This document shows positions 1 through 12,356 of a stretch of 64,000 nt of DNA, piece after piece. The position numbers and the translations under genes are program-made. Positions within the stretch are counted from its first letter, which is position 1, and each line of letters opens with the position of its first letter. The stretch covers positions 27,501 to 91,500 of the forward strand of contig FMBT01000447.1 in NCBI GenBank assembly GCA_900095095.1, in the 5' to 3' direction. Below the pieces are notes generated by a model. The model saw nothing but the letters and a program-made list of their open reading frames with translations. It was not told the DNA's origin and made no database searches. Source of the DNA: Fragilariopsis cylindrus CCMP1102 (Eukaryota; Bacillariophyta; Bacillariophyceae; Bacillariales; Bacillariaceae).

Positions 1-1299
1 TAGCAGTCAATTGTCATCTACCACGGATACTGCTATAACGACAGTCAACGATTAGAATTCTTGTTAATTTTCTCTACCTCCCTGCTGCCGACAAAATCAA
101 ACGTATCACTACTAGTAGTACATAGCTACCCAACACAAAACGTGACAGCAGACAACAGTAGGAAACAGCAAATAATACGGTACAATAGTAAGAAGAATCG
201 ATTGTGATGACGATGATGATGATGATGATGATTATTGATGATACAAGACTGTACAGTTGTAACAGCAAAAGTAAAAGTTAGTGGCGAATAGCAGCAAGGG
301 CAACAGTTCAAGGAGGAAGGAGAGGAGGAAAGGGTGAAGGAGGGAAGAAGAACACACCATAGGCGGTAAAGTGACGTGCTGATTTGCGGAGAGGACTGTA
401 TCAACAATACTAAGAGCAAAAAAATTCCTAGAGAATAACAAACAAAAATCAACACAAAGAAAGATATATACAGGAATAAATACCAAATACTATCAACAGG
501 AGCTTCACAAGATTTGTAGACTATCGGTCACTATCTGTTGTGGTCGTGTCTATGACAAAGTGATGATGCCAACGGTGACGAAGCCGATATTCCTTTCATG
601 ACCCACAATGATTCGTGGTAGTACTGCTGCTTTGTGACGATACTATATTAGTGGACGAGACAATAACGACAAGAAGCGACGATGACGTTACTGGATGGAA
701 TTCTTGGAGACGACGGTGATGATGAAGATGATGGTTATACACTTACCTAATATTACACAGTTAAAAGTTCGTCCACGAAGAGTAACAAGAGTAGTACGAG
801 AAATAAAAGCTTTCTTGATGCGAGTCACGAAGATAAAAATATTCGATACAATAGCACAATGACAAAAGAAATAAAACGACAGTACATGGAAGAAAAATGG
901 TACGGAGTGGAAGATGATATTTCTTTGACTTTACTAATATATCGTAATTCGAATTATATGGGACGAATAAAAAATTTCTTAATTATATCATTATATATGT
1001 GTAGATCCTTTCGATTCTGCTATTAAAAAGGGTGTCTATACCGGGTTTTGTGTGCGTGTGTGTGTGTCGTGTGCATTTAAGGTGTGTGGGTTTAGTACGT
1101 GTATGCAACTCTTTTCTCTTTTTTTTAAACGTCAACAGTTGTACTACTTCTTCTAGACGATTAGGGCATGGCAGGGTTATTGTTAGGGTAAACCTGATTG
1201 ATCACATCGTAATATGGATCGTAATATAGACTCGTAATACAGATCGTATCGGATTGATTCGTCCATTCCTCCCATAATATAAATCGTAATGGTTTCATT
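1..1299. other. Non-genic stretch with trinucleotide runs
   Basis: I see no convincing gene here. The open frames on the minus strand between about 74 and 486 give Ile/His/Leu-rich products that come from GAT/ATG runs (for example near 208-240) and resemble no family. A short GT run lies near 1050-1067. The segment is the 3' flank of the Nup50-like gene on the minus strand. Confidence 0.6.
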
Positions 1300-3007
1300 T
1301 TATGAAACAATTTTATTCAATGCGTTGTACAAACTTTCATGGTCTTCCATCCTAGTTATAATTTTGAAGAGTCCAGGTTTATCTCCTACAAAGGCAGCAA
1401 TACCAACATATGCTGGTGCAGTCTCCTTAGATAATGGCATACCATGATTGATCGCAATATTGAATTGAACTTGGCTAAATTTTTTGTCTCGTACCACAAG
1501 ACGATATTTCTTACTTTCTTTATGCTGTTCCAACACAAGTCTACCGCTAGCGATATATTGATTATCTGTTACTTGAACAACATTTGTGTTACACTGTACA
1601 ATTTTTGTGTAATCATCATCGGCTCCCTCTAGAACAGTAGTTTCTTCGTTATCGTCCTTGTCATCCTCCCCCTTGGCAAGACTCGTAGCGGTTGTAGCTG
1701 CAGCTGCTGCTGCATTCACTTCAGGTGTAGACACGCTTTCTTCTTCTTCGTGATTTGCAACGTATTCGTCGCTAACATTTGCCGACGATCCGAAAACAGA
1801 GATCACGGTAGCAATATCAACAACTTTTGTGTTACACTGTACAATTTTTGTGTAATCATCATCGGCTCCCTCTAGAACAGTAGTTTCTTCAAGTAGTCGT
1901 GATCCCGGTCTACAGACAACGTTGTTGCGATAGTTGTTATCAGCTTGAATCTTCTGGTTGGATGGTTCGATAGCGGAACGGACGTTCTTCAAGGCTGCAC
2001 TTACATCGATATCATTGCCTCCTCTATTTCTGCGTGTCCCTATACCAAATGATATGCTAGGTTTATATTTATTTCCACCAGGTCTTGTTCTACGGTTCAC
2101 AGGAGCGGTAACACTACCACCCGATCGCGCCAACTCTTGATTCTGCCTTTCCTTTTGTTCCAAAGAAGCAAGACGTTGACATTTGCTGGTCGCGGCAGGA
2201 GCAGATGCTATGGGATTATTTCTATTATAATTGCATTGGCTGTCATCGCGAACCCTTTCTTTCGTCGTCAAGGGATTATCATTACCACTATCATTACTAT
2301 CGATAAAAATTCCTCCTCCTCCATCATTACTGCGATAATTGCTGTTGTTGTTGTTGTTTCGATTACCACCACCACGATAATCATAACCACCAAGAAATGG
2401 TGGTTCACTATGACGACGATTACGATCACGTCCTCCTCCTCCTCGATCAATACTGCGATAACTGCTGTTGTTGGCGATTACGTTCTCCACTATGATTGTT
2501 GTTATTGTTATTGTTATTGTTATATTGTTATATTGTTATATTGTTATATTGTTATATTGGTGTTGGTTTATTTATCATCGCGAAGAAAAAGGAAAATGAA
2601 AAAAGAATAAAGGCAAACAAAAGGAATAATTTAAAAAAAAATGAGAAACCAAAAACTAATAAATAAATTTCATCCCATCCCATGACAAGATAATATAATT
2701 ATAATCACAGATCATCGTACTTACCATCACCGACATCCTCCTCTTGAACCCGCGCCTTCTTCGTCGTCGACTTTGAAGAAGAAGAGTTCGTAATGGCGTT
2801 CTGCTTTTTACATGACGACGATGATGACGATGAAGAGATACCGCCGCCGCCACCGTCGAGGTTGTCGTCGCCCTTGTTGTTGTTGCTCTTGCTATCGACA
2901 ATACTAGACGACGAGATATTAGCAGCCGATATATCCATCGCATCACCGGAAACTGACGACGTGCCGGCAGCGTAACCAACCCATTTCAGCGGTAGTAGCA
3001 AATTCAT
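1300..3007 (-). CDS. Nup50-like nucleoporin with C-terminal Ran-binding domain
   Basis: Two exons are seen: 3007-2725 and 2489-1300. The donor GTAAGT (2724-2719) and acceptor ...CATAG (2491-2490) join in phase (GAT G|TG GAG) and give about 490 residues. The ATG at 3007 is chosen because the frame opens only shortly upstream without another ATG. The last ~90 residues read like the RanBD of Nup50: G-R-L-x-L, YRLVVRDKKF, FNIAINHGMP, then an ITRMEDHE helix ending LYNALNKIV. Nup50 proteins bind Ran-GTP and importin alpha at the nuclear basket; that role here is inferred from the family. The middle is low complexity (Gly/Asn/Ser/Asp). It contains two copies of a 22-residue ETTVLEGADDDY... segment and an SVFGSSANVSD segment also present in the BTB gene at 8246-9415. 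The family call rests on motif resemblance only. Confidence 0.6.
1583..1890 (-). repeat. 65-bp exact direct repeat inside the Nup50-like coding exon
   Basis: Positions 1583-1647 and 1826-1890 are identical over 65 bp. They lie 243 bp apart, exactly 81 codons, so both copies are read in the same frame and encode the same ETTVLEGADDDY... segment. The segment between them holds the stretch shared with the BTB gene. Confidence 0.9.
2490..2724 (-). other. Intron of the Nup50-like gene with TTATTG/TTATATTG satellite
   Basis: A 235-nt intron with GTAAGT donor and CATAG acceptor. Next to the acceptor it carries a short tandem run of TTATTG and TTATATTG units (about 2497-2560). On the sense strand this is an AACAATA-rich tract rather than a normal pyrimidine tract. 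Confidence 0.7.
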
Positions 3008-4940
3008 CGTACTTGGACTGAATGGTTTCAATGTCAGCTGAGTCACACGTTACACACGATTATCGATATTCTGTTTGCGGGTGGCGCCTTACGATGGCTG
3101 CTGGGTGGATGAATGGATGAATGGATGAATGGATGGATGGATCTGCCGTTAGTTCCCAATACTATTCTACGATGATAATGATGATGATGATAACGATGAT
3201 AACGATATAATGATTGATCAAAACAATGAGAGAATGAATGATTTTCTTTCGTTGCTATGATGCTATTGAACAATGAAATGTTCTTTTAAAATTTTCAAAT
3301 CAATCCAGGACCACTTAGTAAAAATGTCGTTGTTTGATCTGGTGCCCTTCCATCTCTTCGATCTAACGTCAGCTTGACTCACTCGACTCACCTCGTGAAG
3401 GCAACGACGCTTGACAATTTTGCCTAATTGATATTTTTGAATATTTTTCAGCGTGATTCAGTTTTTTTTGGGACTCATTCATCAGGACTGAAATAGTTTT
3501 TATCTCACCAAAAATCCAAGCCAAAATTACGCCCCTACCGTACGTTTATAAAAAATCATATCATTGTCATTCTCTAAAATTTAAATTACTGTACCGGTAG
3601 TTTATTTGAAAAATTGATGATATCTACCGTAGTATTCATTAATAAAAATAGTGGAATACTTGTTATTTCCATGAATCACCAAGAGATGTAGTAGTAGCAG
3701 TAGTAAAGAAAAATCTTGTTCCTTAGGCTGCTTGTATTAGAAAGGAGAGAGGTCCACTATATCATCTGACACGCCATGGGGATTGTTATAGGAGACGTGA
3801 GGAGCGACCGAAGGTCCTTTCCTACAAACTGAGCATCCTTACTTTCCCCAAATAGCATTCACGAATTTGCTGCTAGCAAACTCAGTTCTATCAGCTGACA
3901 TAATACTACTCTCTGTAAAACTAACTCTCTATATTTTTGCTAGCTACAAAAATTCAGAAATTTCGACTGATCTGCAAGAACTGCTATGTTTGGCTTCAAA
4001 AAATGGACTTTGAACCAGAAAATGAAGAGCAACAGTAGTATTTGAGGTGCTTGTTCGAATGAGCATGGTTTTGTTTCTATCCATTCGTTGGAAGTGGTCT
4101 AAAATGGATCACCATTGTCAAATCTATCGTACGATGGAATAAAATTTATTATAATGAAAAAGATTTACGATGTGTAAAATAAAAAACAAAGGAAAAAAGC
4201 TTCGTTCAGAGGATGAATTTTCTATTTCTTCAAGGGATTGATTGGATTGACCGTTGAACGTGTTAATACACGCGCTAAATTTTCACCATATTGTAGCGCG
4301 AGTGACAATAAGCGTGCACGGAGGAAGTACAGTACCGACGTATGTCCCCATATTTTCAGCAAAAGCGCGCCAAAAAAATCCAAATCGAAAATTTGGTTGT
4401 AAAAACATGTGAAATGAAATTCTTGTGTATTGATTGATTCGTCTCTTGATTCATTCTAGTTTAATATACGGTACACGACCAATCAAGTCGAACACTATTA
4501 ACAAGGAAAGAGACGAAAGATAACGAGAGGCGCGATTTTCACATGCCCCTCACAACTCTGTTGGGCATGAGTATGAAAATTGTGAATTGTGACGTACTAC
4601 CCGGCAGTGTCCCCTAACGCCGCCAACGGTAACATGTACACACCAAAATCCAAATACAGTAGAACGTTCTGAGATAAATGCGTTGTACGACTTCCCCGCT
4701 GATTGTCCGTAAATAGAAAAGAAAATAATATTATTGTATCGAGGAACTGATGAACATCTCTCTAAGAAAAATACTTTCGGGTATGTCGAATTTTAGAATG
4801 AAAGAAACTGCCGATAAAAAAAAGTTCGTTCCTTTTTCTTCCGTCACTAGTTTTCGTGTTTTCATGTTCTTGTCACACAATCCTTCCCAGCAGTGCATGT
4901 CGACTACAAAGATTAAAAGAAGTTCACCCTCAAGAAGTGA
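3008..4940. other. Intergenic region between divergent genes
   Basis: No gene is seen. It is the shared 5' region of the Nup50-like gene (-) and the M6 protease (+). It contains a GATGAATG minisatellite at about 3109-3142 and an AT-rich body. At about 4252-4331 a segment carries CGTTGAACGTGTTAAT and the motif TGCACGGAGGAAGTAC, both of which recur in the MITE-like element at 58947-59129. Confidence 0.6.
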
Positions 4941-7768
4941 ATGTTTATGATGATGATGGTGACGATGCAAAGAAGACGGTTGGTATTACCACCATCTATA
5001 TCGAATTCTAATAATGGCATCACGGTGTTAATGAAAGGTATTTTGACAGCATTATTAAGAAATGGGATTTCCTTCCTTCTGGTTTGGACAATGATCTCTA
5101 CACCAACCACTCAAGCTATGATGGCTTCTCCTCATGTTTTTTTCGTGGAACAATTCGAAGATACGATTGGACTCAAAATCAAAGGAGATGAACACGAGCA
5201 TTGGGTAACCGATATAGATGGTAAGTACATGTCTCCATCATTTCGTTACATTATTACTACTGCTATTAACTACTACTATTCTGATTGTAGCGTATATATC
5301 ACTCACATACCCAAAATTGTGTTTTTTATTCAATACAATTACGACACAGATTATACGGTGGTCAAAAACGAGAAGGGAGAGTACAGGTACGCTGAATTAT
5401 CTGTAGATCGAAAAAAGTTGGTACCTTCCAATAAAAAGGTGGGAAAATCGTCCAACCAAAAATATTCCGAGTCGAAAGTGTGGAAAAAGAACATTCGACC
5501 GGACAAGGACGAGTACAACGATCACAATGCCAATATTATTTTGGATGGCGGACCAGCAGTAGGAACACCCTCAACAAGTTCTAAACGGCGAGCAAGATCT
5601 CCCAGAGGTGGAAATAGTTCTTGTGACGATAATGGTGGAGCAGGTGACATTCCTTATGCCGGTTCTCTTCGAAATAAAAAAGTTATATATGAACGCGAGG
5701 AGCATCATCGTCGTACCGCCAGTACTGCACCGGTGATCGGAACATTAAAGAACCTTGTCATCTTGCTGAAATTTAAGGATCACAAAAACCAAAATCGATC
5801 GGTACCATCAAAAGATGATGTTTCTGTTCTGATGAATAGTGAAGTAGTCGATGAAGATCTAGCTCCTACCGGTAGCTTGAAAATGATATATTGGGAAAAT
5901 TCGTATGGTCAATTAACAATCGAGTCGGAAGTTACAGATTGGATCGATGTTAAAGAAGACGAAAGTTATTATGCGAATGGACAATCGGGAATAGAAACAA
6001 CCGAGAAAAAATTCCACGAGGCACTCAAGGATGCACTCGACCAACTAGAAAGTGAAAATCTTAATTTTACTAAATTTGATAAAGACGGCGATGATAATAT
6101 TGATGGCATCACATTTTTAACATCAGGCTATGGAGCCGAATGGGGAAACGGTAAGAATTTACTTGTGTCTCTATATGCGTTGAATATGTTTAAAGTCCAA
6201 ATACATGAATAGGGTCTCAACTTTCTGCCGTGTGTATGTCTTGATAGTGGACGAATATGGGGCTAGTTACGATGATAGAATCTGGTCGCATAAATGGAGA
6301 ATCCAGTGGCGAAGCAGCAAGACTGGCGTTCGTGTCAGCGATTATCATGTTTCTCCATCATTATGGGGTACAAGTGGGAGTAAGATTGGTAGGGTAGGAG
6401 TAATTGCACATGGTACGTCTTATGAATGAGTCATAATGTAGGCCATTTTGTTCGTATCGATATTGATATTGATATCGTTTTCAATCAGCAACTGACTCCT
6501 ATATTTTATCTGCTAGAAATTGGTCACTTTTTAGGACTACCTGATCTGTATGATACAGATAATTCGGGTAACGGATTGGGTTTTTTCTGTATGATGGCCA
6601 ATTCTTGGGGATACGAGTAAGTTCGTTTGGTCAACCACTTGAAACATTCGGTTTGGACTTTTGAAACACTTTCTCCTAACCTAACTGCTTTTGTATCTCC
6701 TTTTTACACACGAAAAGTGGGTCGCAAAGGTATCCACCTCACTTGAGTGCTTGGTCTAAGGCCCTTCTTGGTTGGATAACACCTCAAACTCCATCTATTG
6801 GGGAAGAACATCGCGTTGCTCGGTCTGAAGGATATGCAACGAGCGAGGCTCCACATCACGTTTTTAAGATTGGTGACGGGAAGTTTGGCTTCCCACCTAA
6901 CGAATACTTGATGATTGAATATCGCAAAACAGATTGGTTGAAAGGCGGAATCGCAATCTACCATGTGGACGAAAAACCCCAAACCTACAACAATGAAGGA
7001 TACCCTGGACAAATTCAAGACGAAATGAAATGGCCATCGAATGGCAATCACTACAAAGTAGCATTGATGGCAGCTGATGGCAACTATGAATTGGAGAAGC
7101 GGATCAATCAAGGCAATTCAGATGATTTGTACAGTATGAATCAATCACTTTTGCCTTCTAAGGATGCCAATGGTCCATTTCCTAACACTGATTCATACCA
7201 AGATGGCAATATCGATCGAACAGGAGTTCAGATTTATGTTACGTCAGACACTGACGAGTCGTATATGACGTTTTTATTTTCGCACGGAATCAATGTGACA
7301 GAGCCATCACAGTTGCTCGTGTCAGAAAACTTCGATGCTGGGTCAAGTGTTTTCTCTTTTGGTTCAACTGCTAAGGTGGTGAGTAAGGATAAATGTAAGG
7401 GTGGTCGGTGTGTTATGATCAAAAAGAACAAAAAGAACAAGTCCACTTCCACAATGTCGGTAACAATTCCAACCTCATATTTAGTCAAAATCGAGGTGGC
7501 CTTTGAATTTTATGCAGACCGTTTCAAAAAGGGGGAAGCAATTATTTTGGAATATTCTTCTGTTGGTGCTAGAACCGAGGAGTGGGATCCCGTGCAGTCT
7601 TGGGTCAAGGGTGGAGTGAATACGTTCGTAAATAGAAAATGGATTTCAACTACGCTGGATTGGTTCTTACCCGAAATGGATGCTTCCTCTATTGTATTAC
7701 GATTTAGGACTACATCGCAGAGAAAGAAATTGTTTGTCGACAACGTGATACTCCAGGGGAAATGGTAG
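4941..7768 (+). CDS. Secreted M6-family (immune inhibitor A-type) zinc metalloprotease
   Basis: Five exons join in frame: 4941-5220, 5350-6150, 6248-6412, 6517-6616, 6718-7768, giving 798 residues. Introns are 96-129 nt with GTAAGT/GTACGT-type donors. The N-terminus has a hydrophobic signal-like segment (about residues 38-55, [11 protein letters not shown]). The propeptide-like [16 protein letters not shown] follows. The catalytic zinc site is [14 protein letters not shown] (His415, Glu416, His419), followed by [10 protein letters not shown] and [10 protein letters not shown], the classic M6 order. The C-terminal ~150 residues (SENFDAGSS ... FVDNVILQG) look like a beta-sandwich. The codon for the catalytic Glu is split by intron 3. 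The expected role is extracellular or vesicular protein cleavage; the substrate is unknown. The start is uncertain because there are several Met codons upstream of the signal segment. Confidence 0.88.
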
Positions 7769-8245
7769 ATATATGTATATAATAGATGTAGGACCTATCA
7801 TAATAGATGTATATATATATATATATATATATATACATAAGTTGCCGAAGGACGATCGCATACTTTGGTTTCATTCTGAATCGACACAAACATGCACTAT
7901 TCACTCAGTAGAACAAGACAAAACAGTTTGCAACAATGTAAACGACTAGTTGTAGTATAAGTAATAATATAGTGTGAAATGGTTTTAATTATTCCTGAAG
8001 GATGAGATTTAAAAGTAGACAACAGTGATTTGTTTGTGCATATTACTTGTACCATACGTGTCTTCATTGCACGCAATGCAAATGATCACAATTCTCCTTG
8101 CATTATTGCGTCTTTTACTTCGCAGGAACAAAAATATTGTATTAGTTATACTATTGCTTGATTGTTCGAATCAACTCATGCACAAAGTAGTAGTGGTTAT
8201 CATTTTTATACTCTTAGATAGATAATCAAGCATCCTTTTTTATTT
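7769..8245. other. Intergenic, convergent 3' ends, with (TA)n tract
   Basis: This is the short gap between the convergent M6 protease and BTB genes. A TA dinucleotide run occupies about 7809-7836. A 66-residue Leu/Ile-rich open frame at 8025-8225 shows no family signal and is not called. Confidence 0.6.
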
Positions 8246-9415
8246 TCAATTTTTAGGTAGAAGTTTACGTTCTTCATCACTTAATGGTTCAAGCGAAATC
8301 TTGGCACCAAAGATAAGAGCAGTTCTTGCTGTTTGAAAATTGAAATGGATGTAATATTCGCGAATTGCTGTTGTAGCAATACCACCAAATGCTGTTGTAG
8401 CAATATCAATGACAAACTCTCTATTCTTGTCAACACTAAACATGGTCAATTTGTTTGATTTCAAATGGAAATAGAGACATTCGCCTTCAGTAAAACCTGT
8501 CCAACCAGCATCTCTACCTCGGATCAATCCTCCATGATAAACTTGGCCGCTACAGCCCCACCCATAACTGGTTGAGTCTGAGCAACTGAAATTAGAAGCA
8601 CCAATATTTCCGATGATACCAAGATAAATCCGATGATTATATGGCAACACGTCGATAGTAACCTTCCAGAAGGAACCTTCTTCAGAAACATCTAGGGATG
8701 GCTTGCAAGCTACAAACCAATGTGCGCGTTCCCTACTTGCATTAGTAAATTGAATCTTGTCCACGCTTTTGGTCACATCAACAACAGACCCATTAGAATG
8801 GACAACTTCAATGTTTGCAATATCTAAAGGAAGCAACACTGGAGGTGGGTAGAAAAAATCGGATAGTCCATAATAGTCTAGGAGTGAAATAAAGTCCTCT
8901 TTCTTTTCTTCTCGGACTTTTGGCGGCGATTGAACCGGGTCTGATGGATCTTCTCTTTTCTTTTTACGAAGGAAGTTAATAATGATTTCAATCAATTCTG
9001 GATCATGATCTAAGAGAACATGGCCGTCGTTGTCGCGGGTAAGTCGATCATCCCACCGTCCACTAAACATGTAGGCAAGCATCGTATCAGGGGCAAGACA
9101 AAGTGTGCTACGGAGTACTCTGATGATCTTTCCTCCTACATCGATCTCAATAAAGTCATCGTCGCTAACATTTGCCGACGATCCGAAAACAGAGCTCATG
9201 GTAGCAATTTCGTTTTGAAGTTTATTCTTCTCTTCCTTCAATACTTTTATCTCCTTCCGTGATTCAGCCAAAGCCGTTTCAGCTACATCAGCATCATTCG
9301 CTCTACGACGGAGTTGAGCTAAGTTCCACGTTGACGTTGCTGTTGCGGTTGTGTCCATTGCAGTTGCTCCTCCTCCTTCTTCTCCATCAACATTATCGGG
9401 TCCATCATCGTTCAT
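8246..9415 (-). CDS. BTB (T1/KCTD-type) protein with SPRY-like C-terminus
   Basis: A single-exon 389-residue frame starts at an ATG at 9415. An acidic and Thr-rich start is followed by a predicted coiled coil (about residues 33-73, rich in Leu, Lys and Glu heptads). A BTB/T1 domain follows (about 86-155): FIEIDVGGKIIRVLRSTL, MLAYMFSGRW, VLLDHDPELIEIIINFLR. The C-terminal half (about 240-385) has a SPRY-like pattern: HWFVACKPS, GSFWKVTIDVLPYNHRIYLGI, SYGWGCSGQVYHGG, LTMFSVDKN. BTB proteins of this type often act as adaptors or oligomerise; a Cullin-3 or other role is not shown by the sequence. The SVFGSSANVSD segment just before the BTB domain matches part of the Nup50-like gene at the DNA level. 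A short duplication (IATTAFGGIATTAI) sits near the end. Confidence 0.8.
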   Translation of the reverse strand: MNDDGPDNVDGEEGGGATAMDTTATATSTWNLAQLRRRANDADVAETALAESRKEIKVLKEEKNKLQNEIATMSSVFGSSANVSDDDFIEIDVGGKIIRVLRSTLCLAPDTMLAYMFSGRWDDRLTRDNDGHVLLDHDPELIEIIINFLRKKKREDPSDPVQSPPKVREEKKEDFISLLDYYGLSDFFYPPPVLLPLDIANIEVVHSNGSVVDVTKSVDKIQFTNASRERAHWFVACKPSLDVSEEGSFWKVTIDVLPYNHRIYLGIIGNIGASNFSCSDSTSYGWGCSGQVYHGGLIRGRDAGWTGFTEGECLYFHLKSNKLTMFSVDKNREFVIDIATTAFGGIATTAIREYYIHFNFQTARTALIFGAKISLEPLSDEERKLLPKN

Positions 9416-10539
9416 AGTATCCTTTTCTTTTTGGAGTTTTTATGTCTCTTCTTTCAATACTTTTGTGTCGCTAGTTACTATTTTGTTTTATTGATACGAG
9501 AAGGTTGTGTTTTTTTTTATGTTTGTTGGTGTTGTGATTATGACTTTATTCTACCGTCAATAAACGCAAGATTGAAAACCACGCGCACATTATTTGAACA
9601 TGCACCGTTACAAACAGTAAATTATACGGTCACTACTATTTTGTGATTGCCGCGAACTCTGCTATTCTGGTATTGAAGTTCAATATGAATAATGTCTTCT
9701 TTTTTTTTTTGCTAAATTTTGATCTCATCTGAATCTATCTAACTTACTTAAACTCATTCTTATGTGAAGAGAAATCTAGATCCATATGGAAGAGAAGTTG
9801 TGTGCTTCCTTCCTTTGCTTCATTTATATATATAAATGATAGGGTCAGCCGCCAGTAACCTATACCACAGTCCTGCTACATTTTATGTTATGTGGCTGAT
9901 ATATTAGTTGGTATTGCTATTGCACACAACACACTACACATACTACACATGATACCACAACATAAAGACATAATTTGAAGATACTCTGATCATGAATGTG
10001 ACTATTAAACCCTCGTTTGTTTGTTTGTTTGTTTGTTTGTGTGTTTGTTTGTTTGTGTGTGTGTGTGTGTGTGTTGTGTATGAGAGAGAATTTACAAGTT
10101 AATAAACCTAATTTGATGGGATAATATTAATACTTAATTCCATTGGCCATGTATGCACAACCATTACTATGAGGGTAATTTTATCATACAGCTGTACCTC
10201 TGTTGCTATTGCTGCTGCTATTGTTGTTGCTCTTTTATAATAGTAGTAAAAAATAGTATACTACACAAGATATCAGAAGTATCAACATAACAATATGTGT
10301 GGGGAGCTATTGAGTAGTAGTAGCAAATCAGTAGCAGTAGCTAGTACCATAGTAGTGTAGCACTGAACAGATGTAATATAAAAGGAAATGATGTATTTAT
10401 TCTTTAGAGGTACTTCTTGATCATATCATATTGATGAGACTGATAAGATCCTGGAACCACTAAGTGCTGGCATCAATGCCACCCTGCACTAGCCAGTACA
10501 ATAAGACTAGCAGTAGAAAAGAAAGCTGTTATTAAATGA
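9416..10539. other. Intergenic DNA with GTTT/GT satellites
   Basis: No gene is seen. A (GTTT)n tract grades into (GT)n at about 10014-10077. The section after 9800 is rich in TAGTAG/CAGTAG triplets and belongs to the repeat-rich region around the transposase remnant. Confidence 0.6.
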
Positions 10540-11873
10540 TTGAAACAGGAAAAGAAAGGGTTATTAAGTAGTGATTATTTAGCTTTGATTCAATATAAGC
10601 AATTAGCAATGGAGAAGTATGGAAGATCACCTACAGAATTAAAATATAGAATATTACAATGGGAAAGTATGTATCGCAAATACTGTGATCCTTCTATGTC
10701 TGTAAAGCCAACAAACTATTTCATTACTGGTACTATACCAGTTGAAGATCTAGAAGTGGTTGAAGTTGATGATGCTGATGATGATGGTGGTCTTGCTCTT
10801 GAATTATTGACCAGAGTACCAGCCTATTACCCCCTCCGCCAGTATTTCCACCAATAGTTCTACCAGTTATTTCACCTACTAAGGGTACACATCAATCAGT
10901 TATGTATCAACACAAGGACAAGCCCATTACCTATGCTATTTGGGCTGATAACAACTATGTCAAGACGCTTTCTAACTTTCATGGTCCTAATCTTCTAAGA
11001 GGAGGAATTCAGAGAAAGCTGAGGGATCCAGTAACACACAGGAGGAACAAGGACTTCACTGATGTTGATTGCCCTGAGCAACAGTGGGTGTACTGTCAAA
11101 CATATCATTTGATTGATAAAGGCAATGGTGCTGAAGCCAAGTATGATCTCTCTACTGAATCGCATCTGCATGGATGGTCCCCCAAGTTAGCAGCTAGATT
11201 TTTCAATATGAATCTTAACAATGCCTACAACATCTACAAGTCGCTCTACAACAAGTATCATCCTGACAGGACGCCAATGATAATGAGATCATGTATCAAC
11301 GATTTGACTCATTCACTACTGCAACAAGGATCAGAAATACGAACAAGAGGCTTTGGAGATGCACCAAGTGCTACAAAGGATATTACTACTACCTCATCTT
11401 CTTTGGATGGAAGAAAACTTCGATCTGATGCATTTAGACAACATTTTACCTCCCCTACTACAGTACACACTGCAACTCCTCAAACACCAGTGTCTGATCT
11501 TGGTGCTAGAGCTCTTCGTTATCGTAAAGCTGCTTCTAAACTACAAAAGGAACGCCGGCCTGGAAGGAATCATATATCTGTACCAGTGGTTGTTAAGAAG
11601 AATAGGGCTACATCTTATTGCAAGTACCACAAGTGTCCTGGTAAGAATACTGGAGCAAAGAGAAAAAGAGCCTACATGTCAAAGTATGCATGTGAAGACT
11701 GTAGTCTGGAGAAGGGTGTCGATTTTTTCCTATGTAACTCTACCAAGAGTGTGGGTGGAAATTTGGTAGTAGTTGATTGTCACACAGCATATCATGTGGA
11801 AAAGAAATTATATACAGCACCATCACCAGTGAGTACTGCTGAAAGTAGTATTATATCCGAGCTAACAGAGTAG
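10540..11873 (+). pseudogene. Remnant of a piggyBac-like (DDE_Tnp_1_7) transposase
   Basis: Two open frames, 10540-10857 (105 aa) and 10902-11873 (323 aa), lie in different frames; loss of one base near 10800-10850 would account for the break. The second frame contains DNNYVKTLSNFHGPNL, QTYHLIDKGNGAEAKYDL and a W-S-P-K-L-AARFFNMNLNNAYNIY block, which resembles the end of the piggyBac DDE fold. A Cys/His cluster follows (YCKYHKCPG ... YACEDCSLE ... FFLCN), the position of the piggyBac zinc-binding tail. Most of the catalytic core expected in a 500-600-residue transposase is absent, so the copy cannot be autonomous. No flanking TTAA with matching inverted repeats was found by eye. The family assignment is by pattern only. 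Confidence 0.55.
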
Positions 11874-12356
11874 TAGATACTTAACCAGGTAATATATAAC
11901 CTCTGTTTAATGGAGATCATGTCCGTTATCTTCTTTTTTACTGTAATTGAGTGGAAGACCACATTTTATTAGCATGTGTGTGGTTACTCGGAAATTTCCC
12001 ATTATCAATCTTGATTCGACCGAAAATCACTGTATTTAGCGCGTGTTAATTTAGCGCGCTTTATGGTTTATGTACTCAAATTGCTTGTCAATCTTCAGGC
12101 AAATAAAATCTTCCACAGTTCTTGATTGAACTGGTTGAAAAGATAATATTAATAACTGAGGTCATTGGTTCGAGTCGATCTAGCGCAAACTAACAGGCTG
12201 AATGCTTTTGTCTTTCACTAGCTTTCTACCACTGAAAATACGCTATATTTTCTAAGTTGATTTTTTTTTTTGAAAATTAACACGTGAATTAACTAGTAAA
12301 AAAAATTAGAAATCGGCAAAAAAATCCTTACAACAGGAATCCTGTTAAAATCTACA

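Noticed and set aside
74-486. Overlapping minus-strand frames rich in Ile, Val and His
   Set aside because: They arise from GAT/ATG runs, change character between frames and match no protein pattern.
7804-7840. TATA-rich tract as a promoter
   Set aside because: It is a plain (TA)n microsatellite between convergent 3' ends.
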